The notes: generated by a model from the letters alone, not told the origin. Positions 45,843-58,038 are shown, counted from the first letter of the stretch. The stretch is 64,000 nt of DNA from Enoplolaimus lenunculus (GCA_030248215.1 JASANG010003460.1:101953-165952), one strand, 5' to 3'. Numbers and translations: made by a program.

Positions 45843-45852
45843 GAAGGGGGGA
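45843..45852 (+). promoter_or_regulatory. Polypurine tract
   Basis: GAAGGGGGGA lies immediately upstream of the 3' LTR start (TGTAGG at 45853). This is the expected primer site for plus-strand DNA synthesis. Confidence 0.8.
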
Positions 45853-47059
45853 TGTAGGTGGCTATGCCACACTTAAACCTATTTCAAACTAAAAACTAAA
45901 ACTAAAAATAAAACCCTATATCAAAACCACACCTTAAGGGAGTCCCTGGCTCCACCTAGTCTCTCTTAGAACTTAAGTTAGGCTTAGGTGTTGCTACAAG
46001 GCGTAGAAATTATAAAAGGCATGCTATGGCGGCTGTGTCCGCAATGTAAACTTACCTGGGGTCCTGCGAGGCCGTGTAATGTGGTTGAATATTGTTCTAT
46101 ATCGTGTTGGCCTATGCTGCGGATAACGACATAGCTAGGCTATGTCAGCACCAATATGGTGCTTTATGTTCTGAGTGTCTAATGTTGTTGTTGTGAACGG
46201 AAGTGTACCGGGTGTGTGGCTCTGGACCTCAACCGCATCGCGGACACCCAATTGTGGGTGTCGGCAAAAATGCAAATGAGGTCGAGATGCCGAAATGGGT
46301 AGCCAGGACCGGAATCAGTTTGGTTTTTAGCGCTAGTCAAATCGGTCGTCTAATTTCTGCGTTAAGTGTGCATATATTACCTATAGTTTTGTGAATTGTG
46401 TTGGCGTATCTTGGTTAAAGGCGGAAGTTTCTTGGTAAGTAAGGTTGAACTGAATTCGATTAAGGATTGTCACGGTGGCTTAGAATGTGAAGGAATCAGG
46501 CGTTACGGGCTTAATCAGTATTGCGCAGGGCGCAGGAAATTACCCAGTATAGAATACTGGTGTTATGTGCTAAAAGGGAAACTTGGGGTATTTAAGGGAA
46601 CCTGGGAAAAGTAGTCTAATAAATCTAACGGGGTTAGATTTATTATTCTACAACGGCTGGGCCAAATCTAACGGGATTAGATTGGTCGGAAATTTGGTGT
46701 AACTCTAACGGGGTTAGAGTACACGGTTTTACGGGGTGTAATTCTAACGGGGTTAGAATTGCACGGATTCTGGAAAACAGCAAAAGTATTGGGTACGGTA
46801 AAGCCAGTGGCTGGATTAAACCAGATTCAGACGTCGGCTTTAAGGATTCCGGCCCGGGTTGCCAGTTAAATTGCATAACCTGTAATTTGCTGGTATTAAA
46901 TATTGAATATTTGGTGTCATACGGGTTTCAGGTTGGGATTTATAATAAACATTTACCGGCCGCGTTTTACTAAATCAGAGCGATAAGCATACATCGAGAT
47001 AAAGAACATAACAGGCGATACAGGGTACCGGCTTAAGTCCAAATCACGAACTTCTCACA
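45853..47059 (+). repeat. 3' LTR (1207 bp)
   Basis: Nearly identical to the 5' LTR. Differences include an insertion of CTAGTCTCTCTTA after GGCTCCAC near 45957, loss of one GTT repeat in the GTTGTTGTT tract, and scattered substitutions. TATA candidate at 46011 and AATAAA near 46944. It ends TCTCACA at 47059, followed by the target duplication GCCGG. Confidence 0.9.
46617..46764 (+). other. Four-hairpin array in 3' LTR
   Basis: Same four hairpins as 38792-38939. In hairpin 2 this copy reads CTAACGGGATTAG, giving a C-A mismatch where the 5' LTR has T-A (CTAATGGGATTAG). The other three stems are intact. Confidence 0.85.
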
Positions 47060-47127
47060 GCCGGCTCGTATTGTATATTAAAGAAGAGCAGTTGCACCAT
47101 CCTGGCTTCGCAAATCAATATTTCTTA

Positions 47128-47460
47128 TCAGGGTGCAACCGGAGGTGAAAAATACCGGAGCCGGAGGTCAACGATACTTGCCGGAGCCGGAGCCGCAGGT
47201 GAGTAGAAATTATGTAGTAAAAGTAATGATTAATTGGTTAATTTTGGCCAATATCTGTAATATATTGTTAAGTTGTTTGAAATTCTTTCCTAAAAATTGC
47301 AACAAAAGTAAAACGAAACGCGCTAAACAGATAAATTTTGCAAAATTATGCAAAATTTTACTACCGAAGTTGAAGGAACATCCGGCAAAAATTCTGCCGG
47401 AGCCGGAGGCCGATTTTTCGCCGGAGCCGGAGACGGAGCCGGAGGTAGACATCCGGTTGT
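47128..47460. repeat. CCGGAG hexamer-rich repeat
   Basis: Two clusters of (GCCGGA)n, at 47128-47206 and 47396-47450, flank an AT-rich core. The plus frame across it (PEPEPQ, PEPEADFSPEPETEPE) is open for 121 codons, but I see no domain, and a related relic sits at 2625-2700 in an intron. I read it as a dispersed repeat, though a CCGCAG/GTGAGT donor-like site at 47200 leaves a small chance of exon use. Confidence 0.55.
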
Positions 47461-50400
47461 ACCCTGTTTCTCATGTACGTATATGGAGTAAAAAATAATT
47501 TACATAATTGTGTTACTTTTCTATTATACGTTTTGCTGATAAGTTCAACTTCCGCATTGCAACCAATATTCTGGCGCCAGCCAATTAACTAATTATTATG
47601 CTCTTATCTTGCATTATTTAGGTTTGTCAAGTATAGCTACAGACCAATATCCTCAAAAATAATTACATATATTTCGGCAGTCAACTTTATGAGTTTACTG
47701 TTATATACTTTTTCACAACATTCCCAACGATTTTTGATGTTTGATTTAGTACAATAAGAACAAGCACTGAAAAGCAACCTTAGCGTGCTGCGTGGTGTTA
47801 AATTGAAGTTGATTTTTCACATTTCACTGTCTGAAGATATGGTTCTATTCTTTTTGTTTGTTATTAGGCATAGGCTTACCCTTGCGAATAGGCTTAGGAT
47901 TATTAATCTTCGGCTCATACAAACGCTTAGGCAACAACTTAGACTTACCCTTAGCTATGTTTTTTCTAACCTAAACTCCATAGCCTAAGCCTAAACCTGA
48001 GTCTGTAGAGGGAACCTTATAGAATAGAGCGTCTGTAGTAAACAAACACACCCCGAAAGACTGTATTATCTGCAATATAATTGCTAGTCATGACTCTAAC
48101 CCCTATACTGTGGGAAATTAATTTTAACGCGGCTTCCAGCGGTCCAAACAAATTGCGGAACTTTACCGAGCTTACGCGTAATAATTATTAGCCACCGGGA
48201 ATGATGCTACATCGCGCATTGCATTGTCTACGAGAGAAAAGGATAATTCGTGCAATTTAAGTAATTAATAACTACTACTACTACTACTACTAGCCGATTT
48301 TTAAGCGCAACCGAAGTAAACTTTGCCCGAAATTAGAAAAAGCATAACGTTCGTGACATTTGACAAGAGTCAACATTATTCAAAAACCTAAAAACCTGAA
48401 AATACTAGTCGTCTTGTAGATTGAGTTTAAAAACCTAAAATTCAAAATATAGTCGTTATTTAATATTCTTCTTGTCTCAATTTAGCAGTGTATCGACATT
48501 AATATGCGACACTGTTCGTCCATAGCGTTTTCGGACTCGTAGCAAGGGACTGGTCCGAGGCGTTCAACCCTCCTTTAAAAAGTTTTAGCCGCGCTTGTAA
48601 ATAAGTGAAATTTCGTCGTACCCCACCTGAAGCTTTTTTGACTCCCCCGAGCAGGATGAGTTGGCAACGTTCCGGAACGTTTTGTAACCGACAAGTTTTT
48701 ATTTAAAATGAATAATTTGTGCCAAATTCTATCATATCCAGCCTAGTATTGGCACAATTTGTTGACCTACAACAACACGCGTATTTTCACATGAGCCTTC
48801 AAATTACATAATGTTGAAATTTATATCGGGGTTGAATTTATAAGTATGAAACAACAATTAACCAAACCTCACATACACTAAAAAGTGGTTGTTGAAAATA
48901 ATTTTTCTTCCTAACATTTATTGCACTCACACGTTACCGTTTGTAGGTTGCGCACAAATTAAGTCCACCCTGTTCTGCTGGAACGGTATGGCCGTCCATA
49001 CCGTCTACCAGTCTTACGTTTCGTCCACTGGTGACTTAGCTAATAAGCGGACATTTATGAGTTCAGCGCAACGGTGTACGGACAAAATTTATGTGGCAAT
49101 AACGGTGTAGCTAGCTAAAGTTTTAAATATTAGTTCTTATATATGCCACAAATTTTAAAAGTAGGTAATATACGCAAAATCATTTAAAATGTTTGTAAAA
49201 GTTCAGTTCTGAGCTGGACTGGGGTACATCTGGCATCAGGGCTCAAAAATGATCGAATTTTTAATGCACTTGGCTACAGTAATATTTTAGATTTTCCAGT
49301 GTTAAATGCTTGCTTCTCAATTTAGAGCACGAAAATGTCCACTTTTATAGTTCAAGTAGCGGCGGACATTTATTTAGTTAACTATACTGTAGGACGTTGC
49401 GCATGCGCAGAGTGCTTTTAGTAACGTGTGACTGAAATATAACTTCTTGGACCGACACAATCAGTCATATAGACAATTGATGGTAATTGACTTGTGAATC
49501 AGAAATGAAGAAATGAAATGCGACACGAAATGTAGTTACCGGGTGGAGGTCAAGCCCCATGCATGCGATACAATAATTGTCACTAAGAGTATAATCACAT
49601 GAGAAATTTATCACTCTACCCAAGAATTACGGTAGGATAAGGTCCCCACAATATAAATTTTCTTGCTAATGGCACATATATAGCATAGAGTAACAATTGC
49701 GTTTGATAACATTTGCCACCCGGCCCCCAATCAGAAATTTCTGGATTCGTCTGAATATGTGTTGCTTTAGGTGTTCCAGATAGTCCATTTCGCGGGTAAT
49801 TTGTGATTTTCTATTTTTGCTCGGAAGCCAGAAGATGATAGGACGTGACACTAGTTCCACGAAAAATAACCCAAACGAAGCGAGTGCGAAGCTAAGCATA
49901 ATTTTGCTATAAAATTTTTATGCCCCTCGTTAGATTCACTGTTTTGCAAAATTCTAATCCAAAAAGTGAGAAGTTCAAAGATAAATGACCATTTTTCATA
50001 AAGTGGAGGGTAATTGGCCGTCTGCTCGTTCCCGCTCTGCCGGCCTACGCTCCAGTATTTTTTACTTTGCGGTACCTTGCAAAAGATGAATGACCATTTG
50101 GAATGATCCTACTAAAGGAAAAACATAACTGATATGAAAACTTTATTATTTTGTCAGTGCCTATCACAGCTGAAGACCTTTGTGACATCATAAATATTCA
50201 TGGACTTTAGGGATATGTTCTTAACAATTCTCAGTTGTTGTTGTTGCCTAAATTTTGAAGTTTCAGGGAACAGTATTTTTTAATGAAGTTCAGAATCAGT
50301 GAGTAATGAGGTTAGGGATACCATCATTTTAGCACTTCTATTAACCTACTATATATTTGTCCTTTGGGGAATTATGACACCCACAAGCAGTGAATTTGGC

Positions 50401-50789
50401 AGGGGAAATATGACACGACATCCTTTTGTGCTCGGCATATCACCTACACCTCTACTGGAATTGAACCTTAAAAATCAGAAATAATCTTGAAAATCTTTGA
50501 ATTTTAACTGCGACGAAGCCGCGGACACCATGAATTTACTGGTTTCGATTGCAATCACAAGTGTTAAGTTTCCGAAAAATAATTCAACCTGGATCCGGCA
50601 GGAAATCCACAACCGGCTCTGGCTCCCTTATTCTGTATTGCCGGATATATATTTGTTACATTGCAAAGTATATATAACAGAGTCTTGCACAAACAAAATT
50701 ATAACCAGGGATCGACTCAATATCGGTTCCGGTTTCATATCCACAAATAGCAGTATCCAGAGGCGTAATCCGAAAATTCTGACTGGTGG
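47461..50789. other. Gene-free stretch with repeat fragments
   Basis: Contents: a TTAGGC block at 47862-47995; an (ACT)n microsatellite near 48268-48293; a CGTAGCC-family MITE fragment at 48537-48675 (AGTTTTAGCCGCGCTTGTAA, CCACCTGAAGCTTTTTTGAC). The frame at 50497-50811 (104 codons) has no recognisable domain. No convincing gene. Confidence 0.45.
47862..47995. repeat. TTAGGC-type interspersed block
   Basis: Degenerate TAGGCTTA, CTTAGGAT, CTTAGGCAAC and CTTAGACTTA phrases end in the complementary sense (CCTAAGCCTAAACC) near 47982. The inverted arrangement suggests a foldback of hexamer runs. Confidence 0.6.
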
Positions 50790-51062
50790 GGCGGGCTGGC
50801 AAATCTTATGAAACGCAAAAATTGAAAGGTAGGGTCCTTATCATTTTATCACCAAAACAGTTTCTGAGGACGAAGAATTGTAAGGCAGGGAAACATTCTG
50901 CGAAAAAAATGTAAAAAACTGTAAGGTGTGGACGTTACCATTTTATGACAAATACATTCTGCGGGAAAAATTGTTTTGAGGGAAAATATTGTAAGGTAGG
51001 GTCGTGTGCATTTTAACACAAAAAATTTTTGATGGGGAGGTTTATCCCCCCAGCCCCCATGT
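50790..51062. repeat. Repeat related to 5356-5675, internal units of about 70 bp
   Basis: Units with GAAAAATTGTAAGGTAGGGTC, CATTTTATCACAAAAA and TTTCTGAGG-like phrases repeat three to four times. The start TTATGAAACGCAAAAATTGA matches 5494-5515 in DCX intron 1. No coding potential. Confidence 0.6.
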
Positions 51063-51457
51063 ATTATAGGTCACAAAGCATATCTATATACATACATTTA
51101 CATAGTGAGCGACAGGCACCAGGAATCTACTTTGTCTGATAGTAATTAAAAAGTTTGACTGTTGCAGGACACATTTTGTCCATTTTCCGAATCGGCCTCA
51201 CAAATTTTCTAACTATGCGATATTCTCACTAATTTTCTGACAGCTGGCACAAAATTTGCCGTGTGGTAAGTGTAGTGCTTAACATATAAGCCACGCACTG
51301 AAGGAGTCGCAAGGCAAACGTCTTATTTCCGTGTTTGACAATCGAAATTTCAGGTTTCCACATACACCACTCTTGCTTTACTCATTCCCGTGTCACACGA
51401 TCGGAATAGTAGGTTATTGCTCAAGTGTTAAAATTTCATGTAACACAATTGTTTCAA

Positions 51458-52150
51458 GTACTGTAGCGACCCGAATAAGAAGGGAGAACTGATATTTATT
51501 TGGCCTCTACAAAAGGTACACCCCTGTTATTCGGTTATAGACTGCTTTTTTTAATCAGCCCTTCGCCGCCCTTCGTTACTGATACATATCCGGCATTGCA
51601 ACTATGTGTTGAATTGAACATTTATTTGTCTTGCATCAAAAGCTTGAGCGATAATGCATGGTTTTACTATGGAATGTACTGTAGTGACCCGAATAAGATG
51701 GAGGTAATAAGATGGGATTTCTATTTTGAGTCCCAATCAATAAAAGTCGGTATCCCTAATAAGAATCTATAAGCGGATTGAGTCCCTAAACCCTAATCAG
51801 ACTACATAAATGTCAGTTATCCCTAATTGTAGCGCATTAAATACTACAGGATGAAACAAAACTGAGTTCGAATCTTTAAAGCGTACTTAAGTTTTGAAAG
51901 AATATTCCTAAGTATGACCTTGCATTATCGCTCAAGCTATTGACGCAAGACAAACGTTTAATTTAACGGGTAACTGCAGCACCGGATATCAGTGACGAAG
52001 GGCGGCGGAGCGTGGGTTAAAAATAAATAACAGACCATAACCGAATAACAGGGGTACCGTTTGGAGAGGCCAAATAAATATCAGTCCCCCTTTTATTCGA
52101 TTTACTACAGTACTTTAAATGCTTAACCATACTTTAGTTTCTTTACGAAT
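51458..52150. mobile_element. Nested MITEs, GACCCGAATAAG family (copies 3 and 4)
   Basis: A forward copy begins GTACTGTAGCGACCCGAATA at 51458 and runs to GGAATGTAC near 51679. There an inverted full copy (51676-52113) is inserted. After its right end (TACTACAGTAC) the host copy appears to resume, with TTTAAATGCTTAACC...CTTTAGTTTC matching the family's continuation, before decaying. The inserted copy runs in reverse order (GACTC phrases first, GGCCAAATAAATATC last). Flanking GTAC on both sides fits a TA or GTAC target duplication. Confidence 0.75.
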
Positions 52151-54399
52151 CCTGCGAGAACCGGCTATCCGAGGTTTCAATTTATAACTAAACCCATGCC
52201 TAGATAATTAGACTTTAATCAAAAATAAATTATAAAATTTTGTTCTGGGCGAAACTTTAATGCTTAAATCCTAGATTTTAGGCTCGTTTTTGAATAATAT
52301 AATTTAATTCGAACGATTTCATTCGTAGCCGGGTTCAAGCGTTGCTCGTGATCTAGGTTATCGACGTAGACGTCGGTTGAATTTTAATTTGATAACTTGT
52401 TCCTAACCAGTGCTGTTTGTTCAGGTAGTCGGTAATTAATTTTTGTAATTTTTGTTTAAAAATTTTCTAATTAAATATTAATACTCTTTTACACTTTCCA
52501 CAGAATGTTTTGGCTTAGTCTTAAGGATAGGCTTAGGCTTTGGTTTCGCCGAAGGCTTAGTGTTTTAGGTCTACGCCTAAGTATGAGTCTCCGCCTTAAC
52601 CTTAAATCTGGGAAATTGTACAAGAACCAATGATAAAAGCCAAACAAATTCAGGGTTAAATTCTTTAATATTGAACCTAACCGAGAATGTATGCCCCTGG
52701 TTTGCCCTTGTTGAATCTAAACTCGGGTTGTATGCTTCAAATATACACTTATTTAAACATGAAGTCAATCTCAATATTACGTTCCGCTTTGCTATTTGAT
52801 CACAATATTCTATGATTAGTATTTTATCCGTACGTTTGAGCACTTTGTGGCCGTTGGTTCTCATTCTCGGCTGGTGCTACCGCAGTATGAGAACGGCAAC
52901 AAAGCTGATGTAGGTGGCTCGCAAAATTAAATTAATTTCTAGGAAAGCATAACTTGATTGAAAAATGAGACGAAAAAGGGTAATTCTGAATAAAGCTGAT
53001 TGAGTGCCATTTTTTAACGAACCAAATTAATATTTTTTGGATTATATATTATAACTAAAGATTCACAGTGTTTTTGTATCGATCAAGTGTTAAAATACAA
53101 AAACAAATTCCTTGATTCCTTGACCCATGTTAATTATAGTCGCTTCCTCATTAATCCAAAGCCTAATCTTAAGCTTAAGCATTAGCCAAAACATAGGCCT
53201 ATGTTTAAGCGTAGGTCTAAAGCCAAAGCCTAATCCTCCCAGTATACAATTCTTCCAGTCTCCCTGCTTCTTAGTAGGCAGGCTTCCATAGGTAACAAGG
53301 GTCAATTCTTTCCAACAGCGATTGAATATATTTTTTAGGCTTTCGAATAATCTGCATTTTCATCAATCTAGAACGTTTATTTTTCAATTAGTGAACAATG
53401 CTCTTTAAAATTCAAATCTTTGCTGCATCTTTGATTTCCAGTAAAGTCTTGTAGTTTGTTCAATGAATAATTAACTCTCATCGTAAATATTTTAAAGATT
53501 TGAACAAAAAAATGCGATGCAAAAAAAGTTAATTTCTAAGAAAGCTGTAAAGTAGAATTGTTTCTGGAAAAACACTAATTTATCTTTGAATTATCGTTAT
53601 AAAAGTTGCATTGTAGTGTTTATAATAAGTAAAACGCTAATTATTTCATACTTTTGACCAACACCTGAAACGTAGTTTTTTAACTAAAGTGTGTACAGCA
53701 CCTATTGCCAGTTAGTAATACAATTCTAATCCAGTGAACTGCTGCAGCTATAACATTAATAATAAATCTGCCAACGTAACAGGGCAATTTAAGCAAACAA
53801 ACATGCAAAATTTCAAAGTTCACCACTGATTGGTTCAATAGTTACTCAACTGTCGGCACCTGGGTTCTACATACATTTGGGAATATGAAAATAAATCAGA
53901 TCCCAAGTATTGGCTATAAGTTGCAAACACATAAACGTAGGCTCCGTTTCGACTTGAGCAGGGATTCTATTACGATAGTGTTAATGTATAGTTTCGCGCA
54001 TCCGGATATTATGTTTGCCATGATAGTATTCAAGTAATATCAGAGGTGTTTAGTTCAAATTTTACACAATTTCAGCCAAATAGATAGGTATTACATATTC
54101 TAAAGTATTTGCCCAACAAAAAATGTGGCTTTGTTGAGTTATAGTCCAAAGGCATAAAAAGTGCACGAGATTTCACATTTTGGATGGATACTGTGTATTC
54201 ATTAGCTATGTACTTTGTATGCATTCCATATTCATGGAATGAACTCAGCCTCGCCCTCATGAAAAAATTTTGTTCATTTTTTAAAAATTTCGTTTCAATA
54301 TTTCTTCCAACAATCTGTTGACATCGGATGTCATAGCGAAGTAGTGCAGAACATATTGAATTTTTACGCATTCGCTAAATTGTTCCCACATAAGATTTG
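52151..54399. other. Gene-free stretch
   Basis: Two TTAGGC-type blocks, 52511-52605 (which inverts from TTAGGC to CCTAAG sense) and 53157-53240, are the only structure I can name. The 95-codon minus frame at 52577-52864 includes the hexamer block and matches nothing I know. Confidence 0.45.
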
Positions 54400-54404
54400 T
54401 GTTC

Positions 54405-55700
54405 TAAAAACGCCAGTGATGCTATGTTTCGCCGTAGCGATTGGTTTCACCCCAATGTTTGTTTTCATCCCAACGATCGGTTTCATCCCAAAGTCCGATT
54501 TCGTTCTCGCGGTTGGTTTCGACAACGGGCGGTTTCTAGTCAATGGTTGTTTTCACAACAGCGATCGGTGTCAGCGCAGGAATCGTTTCTATCGCAACGT
54601 TCGATTTCACCCCAGAGATTGGTTTCACTCTAGTCGTCAGTTTTACCGCAACGGTTGCCTTCAGGTCAACAATTGGCGTTACTTCAGAACGGTTGTATTC
54701 AATCCAATAATTAATTACACCCAACGGTTGGTTTAACCCTAGCGGTCGGTTTCACCAAAAGGGTTCTTCACACTAATAATGGTTTCGCCAAAATGGTTAG
54801 TTTCACCCTGTAGTTGGTTTCAACCCAATGATTGGTTTTACCTAAGCAACTGGTTTCATCTTAACGACTGGTTACACTTCAGCGGTTGGTTTTATCCCAG
54901 CCGTTAGATCCACCCTAACGGTAGGCTTCACATCAACGATTAGTTACACCAACAGTTGGTTTGACGCTAGCGGTTGGTACCACCAAAACGGATCGTTTCA
55001 CCCTAGCAACCTAACGGTTGGTTTCGCTTCTATGTTTGCTGTCACCCCTACGGTTTGTTTCACCCCAGCGGCTGATTTCACGCCTGCAGTTGGTTTCCCT
55101 TGGTTTCAACCAAACGGATGTTTCCCACCCAACGTCGCATTCACTCTAGCGATTTCTTTCAGCCCAGCAATTGAGTTTACCTTAACAGTTGTTTTCACCC
55201 AGCGGTTCCTTTCAGATCAACGATTGCTATCATCTCAACGATTGTTTCAACAAAACGGTGGCTTTCGGTCCAGTTGTTTGTCAAAACGGCTAGTTTCGAT
55301 TCGACGATTGGTTTCACACCAACGGTTGTTTTCACCCTAAAAGTTGGTTTTAATTCTACGATTGGTCACACCCTAGCGGATGGTTGTACGCTAGCGGTTG
55401 GTTTCACTCCAACGATTGCTTTCACCCTAACGGTTAGTTTCAGCCTAACGGTTAGTTTCAACCTGACGGTATATTTCACCTCGGAATTTGGTTTCACCCC
55501 TACGGTGCTTCTCAGCCCAACGTTGCTTTCAACACAGCGATTGAGTTTGCTCTAAATCGTTGTTTTCAACCCAAACAGTTGGTTTCACATCAACGGTTGC
55601 TTTCTGCCATACGGTTGGTTTCAGGCCAACGATTTGATTCGTTCCAGCGATTGGTTTTAACAAAACCTATGCTTTCGTCCCAACGATTGGCATCGCATTA
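54405..55700. repeat. 18-bp minisatellite, degenerate, about 1.3 kb
   Basis: Units of the type AACGGTTGGTTTCACCCT repeat about every 18 bp with many substitutions and occasional indels. Cleaner runs lie near 55380-55560. Because 18 is a multiple of 3, hexapeptide frames such as TVSFSL and GFTPTV appear; they break repeatedly and are not genes. Confidence 0.9.
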
Positions 55701-57452
55701 CCATTTGCGATCACTTCATCGAATACTAACCAAACGAGCATCGTGATTTTAAGTAAACCGTGGAAAAGCATCTAGGAACAATAGCGTCGAAATGCTGTTA
55801 ACTATTAACTCTTCTGAAACATATTGCTGGCAGCAAAATTGCTGTAATTTCTTATGTTTAAGGTTATTTTTGTAAGAAATAGACGTTTTTAAAAAAATGG
55901 TTCAGAAACACAAGTTATTTATTTAAGAATGTATTGAAGTTCTTCGACACGAACGTAAATTAACCTTTAGGTTCTGCTGCATTTACATAGTTCATTTAAT
56001 TTTATGCCAGCATTATACATAGTAACTTTTAATTGCGGATTTAGTATTCTAACGACCAATTTTATTATAGACTTTACTAAATAAAGCGTTGTCACTGAAC
56101 GATTCGGAATCAAAGGAATAGTATTGACTCAACTTACAAGTCTTTTACTGTGTTTAACCTGATTCGTGCATATAGTGAGAAACCAGGCAATTTAAAGGTA
56201 CAGTGTTCTTTCTGGCAACATCAATTACTCTGACAAATGCAAAAATTTTTATAACTTAAGTCATCTCTTGGCAACCCAGCAAATATCAAAAAATTCTTGA
56301 AAATTTCAAATAAGAATTGTGTTAAAATTTTCAAATTTGTTGAAAAATATTTATATTGAATTTTAGGCAAAAACACGTAAATGTTTTTTTGCGTTGAGAT
56401 AGTCGGCTCTCCCAAAGAGATCCGAGGATGCCCGCAATAAAACGTTTTATACCTTTGTAACTTCGTGGTCAGCGCCAAAAAAATCTTAGTTTGTCAACGT
56501 GGTGCCCCGCAAGTATCGGGTCCCCATTATCGGGGGTTTGGGAGCGCTACCGCAGGCAATTCTTAGAACATTACATAACATCAAACGCATGTAAAAACAA
56601 ATTACCTCTAATTATTATTTCGATTTATTCAACCAAAACATCCATTGAAATTTCTTCAATATAAACTGCTTAAACGTTACCCGAAACATAACAAATATTG
56701 TTGCTAGATAAATTCGGACGCTAATGTTCGTTGAAACTTTTCCAAGTTACATTAAACGACAGTGCTCGTCCAGGAACTATCGTTTTAACAATAACAAAAA
56801 GCTCTGAACGCGGAACAATTTTTTCGAAGTACATAAATCAAACTTTGCACCTAAAGCAAAGATTAAGTTAAGTCTTTTTGCAACGCAAACATAGGTCTTT
56901 GCTCTATTCAAATGGGATTTTGAAAGGAAAGTATTAACTTTTCGGCAAAACATCTATAATACTTTGATTATACAGCGAACAGTGAGTTTTACTTTAAATT
57001 TGTGGAATTAATTTTCTTATTTCAAACATATTACAGATTCTAACACACATTTAAGTGTTGGTTTTGCTCACAATTGTTTAGTTCTTGGTACGGTTGTAAA
57101 TCTTAGCCCGATTCGTTGTTCAGTAACTTTCAAGCAACAAATGTGATCGTTTGCAGATGCCGAATTTTGACGCGATATGCAATTTATAAGTGGTAAAAAA
57201 GGCTTGCAAGCGTAGTATATGAGAAACCAAACACAATATTCGTTCTTTCTAAATCATGTAACAAAATCTCAGTTTAAATCCATGTTTGGATGCGTAGTTA
57301 TGGTGGCATTTCCTTAATAGATTCAGCTGCGAAAATCATTGCATTTTTCTTGCAGAAAATAATTCAAGTCTGTTGAAATCGCGCGACTAAAGCGTAACGA
57401 GTTATTTTCAGCTCAGAATCAATTGCTACACTCTGAAAGATTAGCTGGTGTG
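55701..57452. other. Gene-free stretch
   Basis: AT-rich sequence in which I see no exon, RNA gene or repeat structure. The 85-codon minus frame at 56221-56478 has no recognisable motif. Confidence 0.4.
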
Positions 57453-57624
57453 CAGTGGCGGATTTAGGATCTCAAAATAGGGGGGCCAAAATTTCACAGG
57501 TTATAAACTTACTTTTGACCCATACACAAACCACGAACTATTGTCTCAAAATTGCTATATAATTTTTGTCGAGATGCTGTTGGGGGGGGGGCACGACGGG
57601 GTGCCCCCCATGGATCCGCCATTG
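57453..57624. mobile_element. hAT-type MITE with perfect 8-bp target duplication
   Basis: The 172-bp element begins CAGTGGCGGAT and ends ATCCGCCATTG, an 11-bp terminal inverted repeat with one mismatch. It is flanked by CTGGTGTG at 57445-57452 and again at 57625-57632. An 8-bp duplication with CA-start ends is the hAT superfamily signature. The interior has runs of G near each end and no coding capacity. Confidence 0.9.
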
Positions 57625-57876
57625 CTGGTGTGCGTTCGATATTGTGGAAAGTCGCATAACTCTTGAAACACGGACGCTTTATTGATCATTCTGTAACTGA
57701 CTGCGTCTGTCAGTTGCAATTTTAAATCCTGCAAAAACATGTCTAATGGCTTGCTTGTACTGTACTTTCACCAACGTAATGTATCTTTACTAAACCTTAC
57801 ACACGTGTTGAGAAATTATATACTTTTCGATGTGTAGTTAAAGTTTTAGTTTATTTTTGTGATCAGAATACTAGCA

Positions 57877-58038
57877 GGCCCGTAGCCAGTTCACATTGCT
57901 ACGGAGGCTAAACATTTTTAGAATGAGCATACAAGGGTATTTGATGAGTTTTACAAGTAACGTTGGCACATTTTTGAGGGGGGCAAAATTATTCTAGTGG
58001 AGGCTGTAACCACATTGGCCCTCTAATGGCTACAGGCC
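57877..58038. mobile_element. MITE, CGTAGCC family, short copy
   Basis: GGCCCGTAGCCA at the left is inverted as TGGCTACAGGCC at the right. The 162-bp body carries diverged pieces of the family (TGAGGGGGGCAAAATT). This is the clearest copy for both ends. Confidence 0.75.

Larger units (their letters stand above)
38037..47059 (+). mobile_element. 9.0-kb non-autonomous Gypsy-like LTR retrotransposon
   Basis: Direct LTRs (38037-39234 and 45853-47059) both begin TGTAGG and end TCTCACA. A primer-binding site at 39235 and a polypurine tract at 45843-45852 abut them. Flanking bases GCCAG (38032-38036) and GCCGG (47060-47064) look like a 5-bp target duplication with one change. The order is LTR, leader with 142-bp repeats, gag, zinc knuckles, coiled-coil/basic region, LTR. 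The 2 kb after gag contains no protease, reverse transcriptase, RNase H or integrase motif in any frame, so mobility would need enzymes in trans. The LTRs are highly similar with one obvious small indel, indicating fairly recent insertion. Coding frames carry two frame changes and one in-frame stop. Confidence 0.9.
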
